A stretch of 64,000 bases of DNA from NCBI RefSeq assembly GCF_000013745.1, contig NC_007925.1:620001-684000 (forward strand). The letters are read 5' to 3'. The notes under the pieces are model-generated. The model searched no databases. It saw only the letters and a program-made list of their open reading frames with translations, and was not told where the DNA came from. The translations under genes were made by a program, and so were the position numbers. Source of the stretch: Rhodopseudomonas_A palustris_F. GTDB lineage: Bacteria > Pseudomonadota > Alphaproteobacteria > Rhizobiales > Xanthobacteraceae. Shown here piece by piece: positions 23,870-32,604 of the stretch (positions are counted from its first letter, which is position 1; the number at the start of each line of letters is the position of its first letter).

Positions 23870-25435
23870 GTGACAATGAGCCCGATGTTCTCCCGCCTTG
23901 TGGTCGCGCCGTTTACGCGCTGGATCGACGCGCTGCTTGATTCGCGGCGGCAAAACCGCGCGGTGATCTGGACCCTGGCGGCCTATGCGGCGATCTGGAC
24001 CGGCTACCGGGCGCTCGCCACGATGCCGCGCGACCTGCATGCCGACGTCACCGAACTGTACGGCTGGTCGCGCGACCTGGCGTTCGGCTACGACAAGCAC
24101 CCGCCGTTCAGCGCCGCGGTGGCGAAGGCGTGGTTGTCGGTGTTTCCGGCCACCGACCTCAGCTTCCACCTGTTGGCGACGGTCAATATTGCTCTGACGC
24201 TGTACATCGCGTTCCGCACCATGCGGCGCTATCTGCCGGCGGAAAAGACCGTGTTCGGTCTGGCGCTGCTGATGCTGATCCCGTTCTTCAACTTCATCGC
24301 GCTGAAATACAACGCCAACGCGGTGCTGCTGCCGCTGTGGGCTGTGACCATCCATTGCTTCCTGCGCGCCTATGAGCGGCGCAACGCGCTATGGGCGGCG
24401 CTGGCGGGGCTCGGCGCAGGCGCGGCAATGCTCGGCAAGTACTGGTCGATCGTGCTGATCGCAGGCCTCGGCCTGGCGGCGCTGATCGATTCGCGCCGGG
24501 TGTCGTTCTTCCGCTCCAAGGCGCCGTGGATCATGGCCGGCGTCGGGCTCGTGGTGATCGCCCCGCATCTGGCCTGGCTGGTGCAGCATCACTTCCCGAC
24601 GTTTGCCTACGCCGCGGCGCACAGCGCGCCGAGCTTCTCGGAGAACCTGGCGGCGACCGCCGGCTATCTGGCCGGCTGCGTCGGCTATGTGGCGGTGCCG
24701 CTGATCGTGGCGATTCTGCTGCTGCGGCCGACGCCGGAGGCGTTGCTGGATGTGGTCGCGCCAAAAGATCCCAGCCGGAGGTTGATCCTGGTGATCCAGC
24801 TTTTGCTGATCGTGGTGCCGGCGCCGTTTGCCTTGATGATGGGGCTGCGGATCGTGCCGCTGTGGACCATGCCGGCCTGGACGCTGCTGCCGATCGTGGC
24901 GCTGGGCTCGCCGTTGATCGCGGTCGGCCGTGTGGCGCTGGAACGGCTGGTCGCCGGCACCGCGATCGGCACGCTGGCGATGCTGGCGCTGGCGCCGGTG
25001 GTGGCGCTAACGATCCATCTCAACAGCCCGCCCGGCTCGTTCGAATACGCCTCGCTGCTGGCGGAGAAGATCGAGCAGCAGTGGCGGCAACGCAGCGCGC
25101 TGCCGATCCCGCTGGTCGCCGGCACCACCGTGCTGCCGGCCAACACCGCGTACTATCTGCAGACCCGCGCGCGGTCGTTCGAAAATGCCGATGTCGCGAC
25201 GTTGAAGGCCGCGGCGCAGGCCCACGGCGCCGTGCTGGTGTGCCCCGCGGAGGACGCCGGCTGTATTGCCGTCGCCGACCAGATCGTCGCGGGGCAAAGC
25301 GAGATTTCGCGCTCCGAGGTGCGGTTGTCGCGGCCGCTGTTCGGCTTTGCCGGCGACAGCGTGCGCGACGTGTTCATGATGGTGTGGCCGCCGGTGCCGC
25401 CGCCGGCGCTGCCGGTGCCGCTCGGGGGGAAGTAA
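23870..25435 (+). CDS. membrane glycosyltransferase, GT39/ArnT-like family
   Basis: A 521-residue integral membrane protein with ten or more hydrophobic helices. The first periplasmic loop carries the acidic motif expected of GT-C enzymes (ALATMPRDLHADVTELYGW), followed by FGYDKHPPFSAAV, which matches the Y-x-x-K/H-P-P signature of dolichyl-phosphate-mannose transferase-like (PMT_2) proteins. These use polyprenyl-phosphate sugars to glycosylate lipids or proteins outside the inner membrane. Acceptor and sugar are unknown. The C-terminal 130 residues form a soluble domain. It is divergent from lepA. Confidence 0.8.
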   Translation: MTMSPMFSRLVVAPFTRWIDALLDSRRQNRAVIWTLAAYAAIWTGYRALATMPRDLHADVTELYGWSRDLAFGYDKHPPFSAAVAKAWLSVFPATDLSFHLLATVNIALTLYIAFRTMRRYLPAEKTVFGLALLMLIPFFNFIALKYNANAVLLPLWAVTIHCFLRAYERRNALWAALAGLGAGAAMLGKYWSIVLIAGLGLAALIDSRRVSFFRSKAPWIMAGVGLVVIAPHLAWLVQHHFPTFAYAAAHSAPSFSENLAATAGYLAGCVGYVAVPLIVAILLLRPTPEALLDVVAPKDPSRRLILVIQLLLIVVPAPFALMMGLRIVPLWTMPAWTLLPIVALGSPLIAVGRVALERLVAGTAIGTLAMLALAPVVALTIHLNSPPGSFEYASLLAEKIEQQWRQRSALPIPLVAGTTVLPANTAYYLQTRARSFENADVATLKAAAQAHGAVLVCPAEDAGCIAVADQIVAGQSEISRSEVRLSRPLFGFAGDSVRDVFMMVWPPVPPPALPVPLGGK

Positions 25436-25476
25436 GACCCTCGGGGCCGCGAATGCGATCGGGCACCTCGCTCAAC

Positions 25477-25572
25477 ACGTCATGGCCGGGCTTGTCCCGG
25501 CCATCCACGGAAATTGGCACGGCGTCGCTTGTGGGCGTGGATGGCCGGGACAAGCCCGGCCATGACGCGGAG
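25477..25572. repeat. palindromic intergenic repeat, family A, copy 2
   Basis: Starts ACGTCATGGCCGGGCTTGTC and ends GACAAGCCCGGCCATGACG, a nearly perfect long palindrome around a short spacer (GGAAATTGGCACGGCG). It is the best-preserved copy together with 36827-36922. Confidence 0.85.
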
Positions 25573-25681
25573 AGGTGCGCGAATTTTCGATACGCACGCC
25601 GCGTGGAAACGGGTGGGATTTTCAGTCAGGCTCGGGATTAAACGGGGCGAGCAGACGCAAGATGACGCCCTTGGTGTTTGC

Positions 25682-26020
25682 TTAGTCTTCTTCGCCGAAT
25701 TTGCTGGCGAGCAGGCCGGCCAGCGCGTCGACCGCTTCCTTGGCCTGCGGGCCGACCGCCGACACCGTGACGCTGGTGCCGATTCCGGCCGACAGCATCA
25801 TCAGCCCCATGATCGAGGTGCCGCCGACGGTCTCGCCGTTGCGGGTGACCCAGACCTCGGCGTTGAAGCGCTCGACCATCTGGACGAATTTCGCCGAGGC
25901 GCGCGCGTGCAGGCCGCGCTTGTTGACGATGGGAATTTCAACGGAGACCGGATCGCTGGAGGCGCCCGCGTCCGGATTCGCCGCGCCGGTCGACGGAGCG
26001 TTGTCGGTGTCCGCGGTCAT
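25682..26020 (-). CDS. phosphocarrier protein HPr (PTS-Ntr type)
   Basis: A 112-residue HPr with a 25-residue Ala/Asp-rich N-terminal extension. The phosphorylatable His is His38 in RGLHARASAKF and the regulatory Ser is Ser69 in GGTSIMGLMMLS. The 31-residue spacing equals that between His15 and Ser46 in classic HPr. In Rhizobiales it relays phosphate from EI-Ntr to EIIA proteins and can be phosphorylated on Ser by HprK, whose gene is two genes upstream. The start overlaps the EIIA stop (26017-26020). Confidence 0.95.
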   Translation of the reverse strand: MTADTDNAPSTGAANPDAGASSDPVSVEIPIVNKRGLHARASAKFVQMVERFNAEVWVTRNGETVGGTSIMGLMMLSAGIGTSVTVSAVGPQAKEAVDALAGLLASKFGEED

Positions 26021-26418
26021 TTGCCGGCGAGCACCCGGCTGGCGATGGTGACGTATTTGCGGCCGGCTTCCTGCGCCAGCGCAATCGCGTCCGGCAACGG
26101 CCGTTCTTCGCGGACCTTGGCGAGCTTCACCAGCATCGGCAGATTGATGCCGGCCAGCACCTCGACCTTGGGGCGGCTCATGCAGGAGATCGCCAGATTG
26201 GACGGCGTGCCGCCGAACATGTCGGTCAGAATCGCAACCCCATCGCCACTATCGACGCGATTCACCGCTTCGATAATGTCGCTGCGACACAGATCGGCAT
26301 CGTCTTCGGCGCCGATCGTGACGGCTTCAATTTGCTTTTGCGGCCCCATCACGTGTTCCAGCGCCGCCTTGAACTCGTCGGCAAGGCGCCCATGGGTCAC
26401 AAGTACCAGACCAATCAT
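26017..26418 (-). CDS. PTS EIIA component, mannose (EIIA-Man) type
   Basis: A 133-residue cytosolic EIIA-Man-like protein, phosphorylated at His9 in MIGLVLVTHGRLADE. ILTDMFGGTPSNLA matches the EIIA-Man core. The start at 26416-26418 has a good ribosome site (GAGGAGTTTCCG). There are no sugar-specific EIIB/EIIC genes, so it is regulatory and not for transport, as in the incomplete PTS-Ntr of alphaproteobacteria. Four-base overlap with HPr means coupled translation. Confidence 0.95.
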   Translation of the reverse strand: MIGLVLVTHGRLADEFKAALEHVMGPQKQIEAVTIGAEDDADLCRSDIIEAVNRVDSGDGVAILTDMFGGTPSNLAISCMSRPKVEVLAGINLPMLVKLAKVREERPLPDAIALAQEAGRKYVTIASRVLAGK

Positions 26419-26544
26419 CGGAAACTCCTCGCGGGTGCCTTTGGCGCACCGCGCGAACGGGTCACTTTGACCATCCAGAGCCCCCACGCAAGGGGTCTGG
26501 GCTATTTCTCCCTCAAATTACCTTTGAAACGGGAGCGGCGTCGG

Positions 26545-27087
26545 TCATTTGGTGACGATAGTGGGGATTATATGGTTATCAAATCGCTTCGAACAATCTC
26601 CCTCATCCGTTGTAAGCCCTGAACCTTCCAATGTGGTGAATGCGGCCACTACCAGAGGTAGCGGTTCGTAACTTTCACCAACCGGGATGCGCGGCAATTC
26701 GACGCCGTTGATGGTTGTCCGCAACGCCGCGGGCTGCGGCAGCCGTTCGGCGTCGCCTGCGGCCAGATCGACCACCAGGCCGACCACGGCTTCGGCGACA
26801 AAGTCGCAGCGCCGCAGACCGAGGCCGCGGATCTCGATCAGCCCGGCGATCGCCGCCGCGGCCCGCACCACCAGACCGTCGGCACGGCGTTCGAGATGCA
26901 CCCGGTCGTCGCCGATCAACATCGCGGCCGGGATCATCCCGGCCCGTCCGGCCAGCATCAGGTCGAAGGCGAGCCGCGACTTACCGGCGCCGGAGGGGCC
27001 GCGGATCAGCACCGCGCGGTCGCCGACTTTCACCGCCGAGGCATGAACGGTGCCTGAACCAGAACTGGACGCAGCGGGCTCGGTCAT
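26545..27087 (-). CDS. hprK: HPr kinase/phosphorylase, short alphaproteobacterial form
   Basis: A 180-residue HprK containing only the C-terminal kinase core. The P-loop is GPSGAGKS at residues 30-37, the HprK signature appears as EIRGLGLRRCDF, and the region LIGDDRVHLE holds the general acid/base Asp. Firmicute enzymes are about 310 residues with an extra N-terminal domain that is missing here, which is normal for Rhizobiales. It would phosphorylate the Ser of the nearby HPr and link PTS state to ChvG-ChvI. The start overlaps the chvG stop (27084-27087). Confidence 0.93.
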   Translation of the reverse strand: MTEPAASSSGSGTVHASAVKVGDRAVLIRGPSGAGKSRLAFDLMLAGRAGMIPAAMLIGDDRVHLERRADGLVVRAAAAIAGLIEIRGLGLRRCDFVAEAVVGLVVDLAAGDAERLPQPAALRTTINGVELPRIPVGESYEPLPLVVAAFTTLEGSGLTTDEGDCSKRFDNHIIPTIVTK

Positions 27088-28895
27088 GTCGCGGGCAACC
27101 TCACCACGAAGCGGGCGCCGGCAAAGCTCGGCTCGCCATCGGCGTCGACCGGGCCGGGGCGGTTCTCCGCCCAGATCTTGCCGCCATGGGCCTCGACGAT
27201 CTGCTTGGAAATCGACAAGCCGAGCCCGGAATTCTGCCCAAAACCCTGATGCGGCCGGTCGGTGTAGAAGCGCTCGAAGATCTTCTCCAGCGCGTCGTCG
27301 CGAATCCCGGGGCCGTCGTCGTCGACCACGATCTCGATCTCGGTCTTGCGGCGGCGGCACACGATCCGCACCTTGCCGCCGGCGCTGGAGAACGATTGCG
27401 CGTTGACCAGCAGGTTGGAAATCACCTGGCCGAGCCGGGAATCATGCCCCGGCACCCAGAAGGCGTCGTTGCCGGCGCCTTCGAAGCGAACCTCGACGCC
27501 GACATTGGTGCCGAGCTTGGTTTCGTTGGCGACCGAGGTGAGGGTGGCGAGCAGCCGCCGCAGATCGACCGGCGCGACATCCTGACGCTGCAATTCGGCG
27601 TCGAGCCGGCTGGCGTCGGAAATGTCGGAGATCAGCCGGTCGAGCCGCTTGACGTCGTGTTCGATCACCTCGAGCAGCCGCGAGCGGCTCTTCTCGTTCT
27701 TGGCCAGCGGCAGGGTTTCCACCGCCGAGCGGAGCGAGGTCAAAGGATTCTTCAATTCGTGGGAGACGTCGGCGGCGAAGCGCTCGATCGCCTCGATGCG
27801 GTTGTACAGCGCCTCGGTCATGTCGCGCAGCGCGCCGGACAGATGCCCGATCTCGTCGCGCCGCCCGGTGAAATCGGGAATCTCGACCCTTGTGCGGATG
27901 CGGCGGCGCACCCGTTCGGCGCTGTCGGCGAGCCTTCGCACCGGGCCGGCGATGGTCGAGGCCAATAGCAGCGACAGCACCATCATCACCAAGGAGGCGA
28001 CGCCGCCGACTTTCAGAATGGCGAGCCGCTCGGCGGTGACCATCTGGTCGATGTCGTCGCCTTGCGTCGACAGCATCAAGGCGCCGTGCACCGCGCGAAA
28101 CCGCTGCACCGGCACCGCCACCGAGACGATCACTTCGCCGCGGTCGTTGATCCGCACCATGCTGCTCTTCTGGCCGTCGAGCGACTGCACCACCTCCTGA
28201 TAGCCGTTGCCGTTCTCCGGCCCGAGTTCGCGATACAGCGGCAGATCGCCGCGGTTGAGCCAAGTGCGGATCGCGATCATGGTGCGTTCGGCGACGCCGG
28301 GCTTCTCGGTGGTCGGCGGCGGCAGCTCGAAACGCAGCACGTCGCCGCGGCCGTACAGGCTGCGGCTGTCGAGGATCAGCACGCCATCGCGGTCATAGAT
28401 CCGCGCCCGCGTCTTGGTCGGCGAGATCAGCCGCCGCAGCACCGGCGCCACGCGCTCCGGATTGATCGGAAAATCCAAGCCGGATAGTTCGTCAGGCGGA
28501 CCGAAGGTCTCGCCGGGCTTGAGGTCGAGCAGCCGGTCGGGATCGATGGTGATGGTGTTGGTTTCGACGGTGGCGGAGGCCGCGATCGCGCCGGCGATGA
28601 TCTCGGCCTGCACCAGCAGGCTCTGCGCGCGGGCGTCGATCAGGCCGGCGCGGAACTGCGAGAGATAGAGGATGCTCGCCACCAACAGCACCAGGCCGGC
28701 GAGGTTGAGCGAGACGATGCGGCGGGTGAGGCTGGAGAAGCTGAGCGCGAGGAAGAACTGTCCGGCGCGGCGCAGCCAGGCCATCGGCCGCGGCCACACC
28801 AGTCCGCTGTCGCGGTCGGCTGCATCGTCAGCCGAAGCCGTCGGCGCGGCGGCTTCGGTCGGGTCGTTGGGATCAGGCTGCGTGCGATCGAGCAA
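27084..28895 (-). CDS. chvG: sensor histidine kinase ChvG (ExoS)
   Basis: A 603-residue inner-membrane kinase. The first membrane segment (SLNLAGLVLLVASILYL) is near residue 62, a roughly 200-residue periplasmic sensor follows, and the second segment (VASLVMMVLSLLLASTIAG) is near 300. Then come HAMP, dimerisation/H-box FAADVSHELKNPLTSLRS with His379, N-box SNLLVNAQSF and G-boxes DDDGPGI and GLGLSISKQ. ChvG-ChvI controls acid, envelope and host-interaction genes in Rhizobiales. It is coupled to hprK downstream and preceded by chvI, so PTS and envelope sensing share a locus. Confidence 0.95.
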   Translation of the reverse strand: MLDRTQPDPNDPTEAAAPTASADDAADRDSGLVWPRPMAWLRRAGQFFLALSFSSLTRRIVSLNLAGLVLLVASILYLSQFRAGLIDARAQSLLVQAEIIAGAIAASATVETNTITIDPDRLLDLKPGETFGPPDELSGLDFPINPERVAPVLRRLISPTKTRARIYDRDGVLILDSRSLYGRGDVLRFELPPPTTEKPGVAERTMIAIRTWLNRGDLPLYRELGPENGNGYQEVVQSLDGQKSSMVRINDRGEVIVSVAVPVQRFRAVHGALMLSTQGDDIDQMVTAERLAILKVGGVASLVMMVLSLLLASTIAGPVRRLADSAERVRRRIRTRVEIPDFTGRRDEIGHLSGALRDMTEALYNRIEAIERFAADVSHELKNPLTSLRSAVETLPLAKNEKSRSRLLEVIEHDVKRLDRLISDISDASRLDAELQRQDVAPVDLRRLLATLTSVANETKLGTNVGVEVRFEGAGNDAFWVPGHDSRLGQVISNLLVNAQSFSSAGGKVRIVCRRRKTEIEIVVDDDGPGIRDDALEKIFERFYTDRPHQGFGQNSGLGLSISKQIVEAHGGKIWAENRPGPVDADGEPSFAGARFVVRLPAT

Positions 28896-29017
28896 TGGCC
28901 AAAACCGCCAGGTTGTTTCGGATAATCCTGCGAAGCTCGCCGGCGCCGCATCCTACTCCAGGCGCGGCGCGCCGTCAGTCATTAAGCGCGCCGGCAGCAT
29001 GCGCAGCAGGGCGCGGC

Positions 29018-29719
29018 TCAGGTTTCCTTGAACCGGTAGCCGACGCCGTACAGCGTTTCGATCATTTCGAAATCGTCGTCGACCACTTTGAACTTCTTGC
29101 GCAGCCGCTTGATGTGGCTGTCGATGGTGCGATCGTCGACATAGACCTGATCGTCATAGGCGGCGTCCATCAGCGCGTTGCGGCTTTTCACCACACCGGG
29201 CCTTGTCGCCAGCGCCTGCAGGATCAGGAACTCGGTCACGGTGAGCGTCACCGGCTCGTTCTTCCAGGTGCAGGTGTGGCGTTCCGGATCCATCCGCAGC
29301 AGCCCGCGATCCAGCGCCTTGGCGTCGGTTTCCTTCGGCACCGCGGCGGGATCCTTCGGCGCGGCGCGGCGCAGCACCGCCTTGACCCGCTCCACCAACA
29401 GCCGCTGCGAGAACGGCTTGCGGATGAAATCGTCGGCGCCCATTTTGAGCCCGAACAATTCGTCGATCTCTTCGTCCTTCGAAGTCAGGAAGATCACCGG
29501 CAGGTCGGATTTCTGCCGCAGCCGTCGCAGCGTCTCCATGCCGTCCATCCGCGGCATCTTGATGTCGAGGATGGCAAGGTCGGGCGGCGAGGTGCGGAAA
29601 CCGTCCAGCGCCGAGGCGCCGTCGGTGTAGGTCATGATGCGGTAGCCTTCGGCTTCCAGCGCGATCGAGACCGAGGTCAGAATGTTGCGGTCGTCGTCGA
29701 CCAAAGCGATTGTGGGCAT
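29018..29719 (-). CDS. chvI: response regulator ChvI
   Basis: A 233-residue OmpR/PhoB-type regulator. Receiver residues: acidic pocket VDDD near the N-terminus, phosphoacceptor Asp52 in LAILDIKMP, Thr/Lys in the switch region (FLTSKDEEID). The C-terminal winged helix includes TEFLILQALATRPG and ends RRKFKVVDDDFEMIETLYGVGYRF. It is the partner of the ChvG gene 122 bases downstream on the same strand. The start MPTIALVDDD matches the family length. Confidence 0.96.
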   Translation of the reverse strand: MPTIALVDDDRNILTSVSIALEAEGYRIMTYTDGASALDGFRTSPPDLAILDIKMPRMDGMETLRRLRQKSDLPVIFLTSKDEEIDELFGLKMGADDFIRKPFSQRLLVERVKAVLRRAAPKDPAAVPKETDAKALDRGLLRMDPERHTCTWKNEPVTLTVTEFLILQALATRPGVVKSRNALMDAAYDDQVYVDDRTIDSHIKRLRKKFKVVDDDFEMIETLYGVGYRFKET

Positions 29720-29906
29720 GAGCCTGCTTTCCGAAACGGAGGGCTACGGGCGAGGTCCCGTATTTGACTGGCCTTTGAACTCGGCCAACGACGATGCAAG
29801 CGGGGCTGAAGTGTGACCAAGTTCCCGAAATAGTGTCAATCGGCGGCGGGTTCCGGTCCCCATATAGCTATCGGATGAGCCAAAATAAGGCTCGATTCGC
29901 AATGAG

Positions 29907-30665
29907 ATGGTGGAAATTCAGATGCAACCGACGCCGCATTTCAGCGCTTCCGAACTGGCTCGTTCGCTGCTGCGCCGCAGCCGGCAGGGCGCGCTGGCGA
30001 CCCTCGCGGTCGGCAGCGGCGCGCCGTATTGCTCGCTGGTCAACCTGGCAAGCCACTGGGATGGCTCACCCATCCTGCTGATTTCGCGGCTGGCGCTGCA
30101 CACCCAGAATCTGCTGGCCGACCCGCGGGTGTCGCTGATGCTGGACGAACGCGCCCCGGGCGATCCGCTGGAGGGCGCCCGCATCATGTTGTCGGGAACT
30201 GCGCAACCGGCGACCAGCGAGGAGCTGCCGACGCTGCGCCGCCGTTATCTCAACGCCCATCCCTCGGCCGAACAATTCGTCGACTTCGGGGATTTTTCGT
30301 TTTTCGTGATCCGGCCGAGCGGCGCCCATCTGGTCGCCGGGTTCGGCCGCATCGTCGATCTGAAGCCGCAGCAGTTGCTCACCGACCTCACCGACGCCCA
30401 TGCGTTTCTTGCAGAGGAGCAAGGCATAATTGCCCATCTGAATGCAGATCATCTCGGCACGATGAAACTGTACGCGACGCAATTACTAGGTGCGCGCGAT
30501 GCCGACGCCACGTGGCGCTGCACCGGTTGCGATCCCGACGGACTCGATCTCAGCGACGGATCAACGACTTTGCGACTGGCCTTGCCGCAGCGCACGCTGA
30601 CCGCTGCTGCGTTGCGAAGTCTTCTAAAGCAACTCGCCGACCAAGCGCGCCGCAGTAATGCTTGA
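29907..30665 (+). CDS. HugZ-like heme-utilisation / pyridoxamine-phosphate-oxidase-fold protein
   Basis: A 252-residue cytosolic protein: an N-terminal split-barrel (PNPOx-like) domain (about 10-150; LARSLLRRSRQGALATLAVG, PYCSLVNLASHWDG) and a C-terminal DUF2470 domain (about 165-245; IIAHLNADHLGTMKLYATQL). This order matches the HugZ/CR3520 group, where His in the DUF2470 part (HLNADH) helps bind heme. Heme degradation or storage is plausible, but cofactor binding is inferred. Another start five codons later (MQPTPHF) is equally likely. Its stop overlaps an FNR/FixK-like box. Confidence 0.85.
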   Translation: MVEIQMQPTPHFSASELARSLLRRSRQGALATLAVGSGAPYCSLVNLASHWDGSPILLISRLALHTQNLLADPRVSLMLDERAPGDPLEGARIMLSGTAQPATSEELPTLRRRYLNAHPSAEQFVDFGDFSFFVIRPSGAHLVAGFGRIVDLKPQQLLTDLTDAHAFLAEEQGIIAHLNADHLGTMKLYATQLLGARDADATWRCTGCDPDGLDLSDGSTTLRLALPQRTLTAAALRSLLKQLADQARRSNA

Positions 30666-30675
30666 TCCACGTCAA
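30662..30675 (+). promoter_or_regulatory. candidate FNR/FixK-type box upstream of pckA
   Basis: TTGATCCACGTCAA fits the TTGA-N6-TCAA half-site pattern of FNR/FixK/AadR regulators. It lies 171 bases before the pckA start and overlaps the stop codon of the HugZ-like gene. A loosely -10-like AACAATGTT about 25 bases downstream would be compatible with class II activation. One motif alone can arise by chance in a GC-rich genome. Confidence 0.4.
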
Positions 30676-30845
30676 AACAGCCTACACAATTAGAACAATG
30701 TTGCGCGGGCGGGTTGGCAAACCGGGCGTTCGACACTATTAGTTCGCGACCGGAGTCGGGCGGTATATTGCCGGTTACCGCGGTCAACGCGCGTTTTTGG
30801 CGCAATCTGCGCAATCGAGATACGCGGGTTCGAGGAGGATTTTTC

Positions 30846-32459
30846 GTGCAAGAGACGGGCGTTCGCAACGGTGCCTACGGCGCCGACAAATTCGGCTTAA
30901 AAAACCTCAAAGGCGTGAAGTGGAATCTCACTGCGCCGCACCTCTACGAGGACGCGCTGCGCGCGGGCGAAGGGGTGTTGTCCGGCGACGGCTCATTGTG
31001 CGTCGATACTGGTATCTTTACCGGCCGCAGCCCCAAGGACAAGTACACGGTCCGCGACGCCAACACCGAAAACACCATGTGGTGGGGCGGCAATCAGTCG
31101 ATCACCGCCGAGCAGTTCGAGAATTTGTATCAGGACTTCCTGAAGCACGCCGAAGGCATGTCGCTGTTCGCCCAGGACCTTTACGGCGGCGCCGATCCGA
31201 GCTTCCAGATCAAGACCCGGGTGTTCACCGAAATGGCCTGGCACTCGCTGTTCATCCGCACGCTGCTGCGTCGCCCGGAGACCGCCGAGCTCGCCAGCTT
31301 CGTGCCCGAACTCACCATCATCGATTTGGCCAGCTTCCGCGCCGATCCTGCGCGCCACGGCTGCAAATCCGAAAACGTCGTCGCGATCGACTTCACCCGC
31401 AAGATCGTGCTGATCGGCGGCACGCAATACGCCGGCGAGATGAAGAAGAGCGTGTTCACCACGCTGAACTACTACCTGCCCGACAAGGGCGTGCTGCCGA
31501 TGCACTGCTCGGCCAATGTCGGCCCGGACGGCGACACCGCGATCTTCTTCGGCCTGTCCGGCACCGGCAAGACCACGCTGTCGGCCGATCCCAACCGCAC
31601 GCTGATCGGCGATGACGAACACGGCTGGGGCAAGGACGGCGTGTTCAACTTCGAAGGCGGCTGCTACGCCAAGTGCATCAAGCTGTCGGCGGAAGCCGAG
31701 CCGGAAATCTTCGCGGCCTCCAACCGCTTCGGCGCGATCTTGGAAAACTGCGTGCTGGATCCGATCACCCGCAAGCCGGATTTCAACGACGGCTCCAAGA
31801 CCGAGAACACCCGCTCGGCCTATCCGTTGGAATCGATCCCCAACGCTTCGCCGACCGGCCGCGCCGGTCAGCCGAAGAACGTGGTGATGCTGGCGGCCGA
31901 CGCCTTCGGCGTGATGCCGCCGATCGCCAAGCTCTCGCCGGCGCAGGCGATGTATCACTTCCTGTCCGGCTACACCGCCAAGGTCGCCGGCACCGAGCGC
32001 GGCGTCACCGAGCCGACCCCGGTGTTCTCCACCTGCTTCGGCTCGCCGTTCCTGCCGCGCGATCCGTCGGTGTACGGCAACATGCTGCGCGAGCTGATCG
32101 CCAAGCACGGCGTCGACTGCTGGCTGGTCAACACCGGCTGGACCGGCGGCATGTACGGCACCGGCCATCGCATGCCGATCAAGGTGACGCGTGCGTTGCT
32201 GACCGCGGCGCTGGACGGCTCGTTGCGCAACGTCGAGTTCAAGACCGACCCGTATTTCGGCTTCGCGGTTCCGACCGCGCTGCCGGGCGTGCCGAGCGAG
32301 ATCCTCGATCCCGTCAAGACCTGGGCCGACAAGGCCGCCTTCGACACCACCGCGCGCAAGCTGGTCGCGATGTTCCAGAAGAACTTCACTCAGTTCGAAG
32401 CCCAGGTCGACGCCGAAGTCCGCGCCGCCCAGCCGGAAGCCAAGCTGGCCGCCGAGTAA
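30846..32459 (+). CDS. pckA: phosphoenolpyruvate carboxykinase (ATP)
   Basis: A 537-residue ATP-dependent PEP carboxykinase that converts oxaloacetate to PEP for gluconeogenesis. The kinase-1a P-loop is GLSGTGKTTLSADPNR, with RSPKDKYTV (oxaloacetate contact), MHCSANVG and the late FGSPFLPRDP. The chosen start is GTG at 30846, because GAGGAGGA lies just before it and the next frame-mates are unsuitable; length then equals the rhizobial enzyme. The last 60 codons are a near-duplicate of a stretch at 33871-34051, with only synonymous differences, suggesting the 3' end was replaced by an integrated element. Confidence 0.97.
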   Translation: MQETGVRNGAYGADKFGLKNLKGVKWNLTAPHLYEDALRAGEGVLSGDGSLCVDTGIFTGRSPKDKYTVRDANTENTMWWGGNQSITAEQFENLYQDFLKHAEGMSLFAQDLYGGADPSFQIKTRVFTEMAWHSLFIRTLLRRPETAELASFVPELTIIDLASFRADPARHGCKSENVVAIDFTRKIVLIGGTQYAGEMKKSVFTTLNYYLPDKGVLPMHCSANVGPDGDTAIFFGLSGTGKTTLSADPNRTLIGDDEHGWGKDGVFNFEGGCYAKCIKLSAEAEPEIFAASNRFGAILENCVLDPITRKPDFNDGSKTENTRSAYPLESIPNASPTGRAGQPKNVVMLAADAFGVMPPIAKLSPAQAMYHFLSGYTAKVAGTERGVTEPTPVFSTCFGSPFLPRDPSVYGNMLRELIAKHGVDCWLVNTGWTGGMYGTGHRMPIKVTRALLTAALDGSLRNVEFKTDPYFGFAVPTALPGVPSEILDPVKTWADKAAFDTTARKLVAMFQKNFTQFEAQVDAEVRAAQPEAKLAAE

Positions 32460-32486
32460 GCGCAAGCGACATCACTGTTCGGATGA

Positions 32487-32512
32487 GGGCGGCCGCGAGG
32501 CCGCCCCTTTTT
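32487..32512 (+). terminator. rho-independent terminator of pckA
   Basis: GGGCGGCC-GCGA-GGCCGCCC hairpin followed by five T residues, 27 bases after the pckA stop. A diverged copy of this terminator lies around the IS21 element (34078-34085 joined to 36775-36793). Confidence 0.9.
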
Positions 32513-32552
32513 CATGGCTAGCCGGAGGCAAATTTCCTGGAGAAAAGAAAAA

Positions 32553-32578
32553 CCCCACGAACTCGTGGGGGTTTTGGT
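32553..32578 (-). terminator. hairpin terminator facing the small minus-strand genes
   Basis: CCCCACGA-AC-TCGTGGGG stem, flanked by AAAAA on the left and GTTTTGG on the right. It can work in both directions but is best placed to end the 33129-32605 transcript, just 35-50 bases past that stop. Confidence 0.75.
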
Positions 32579-32604
32579 TTCTCGCCGCGCCAAGCGTGAG
32601 AATG

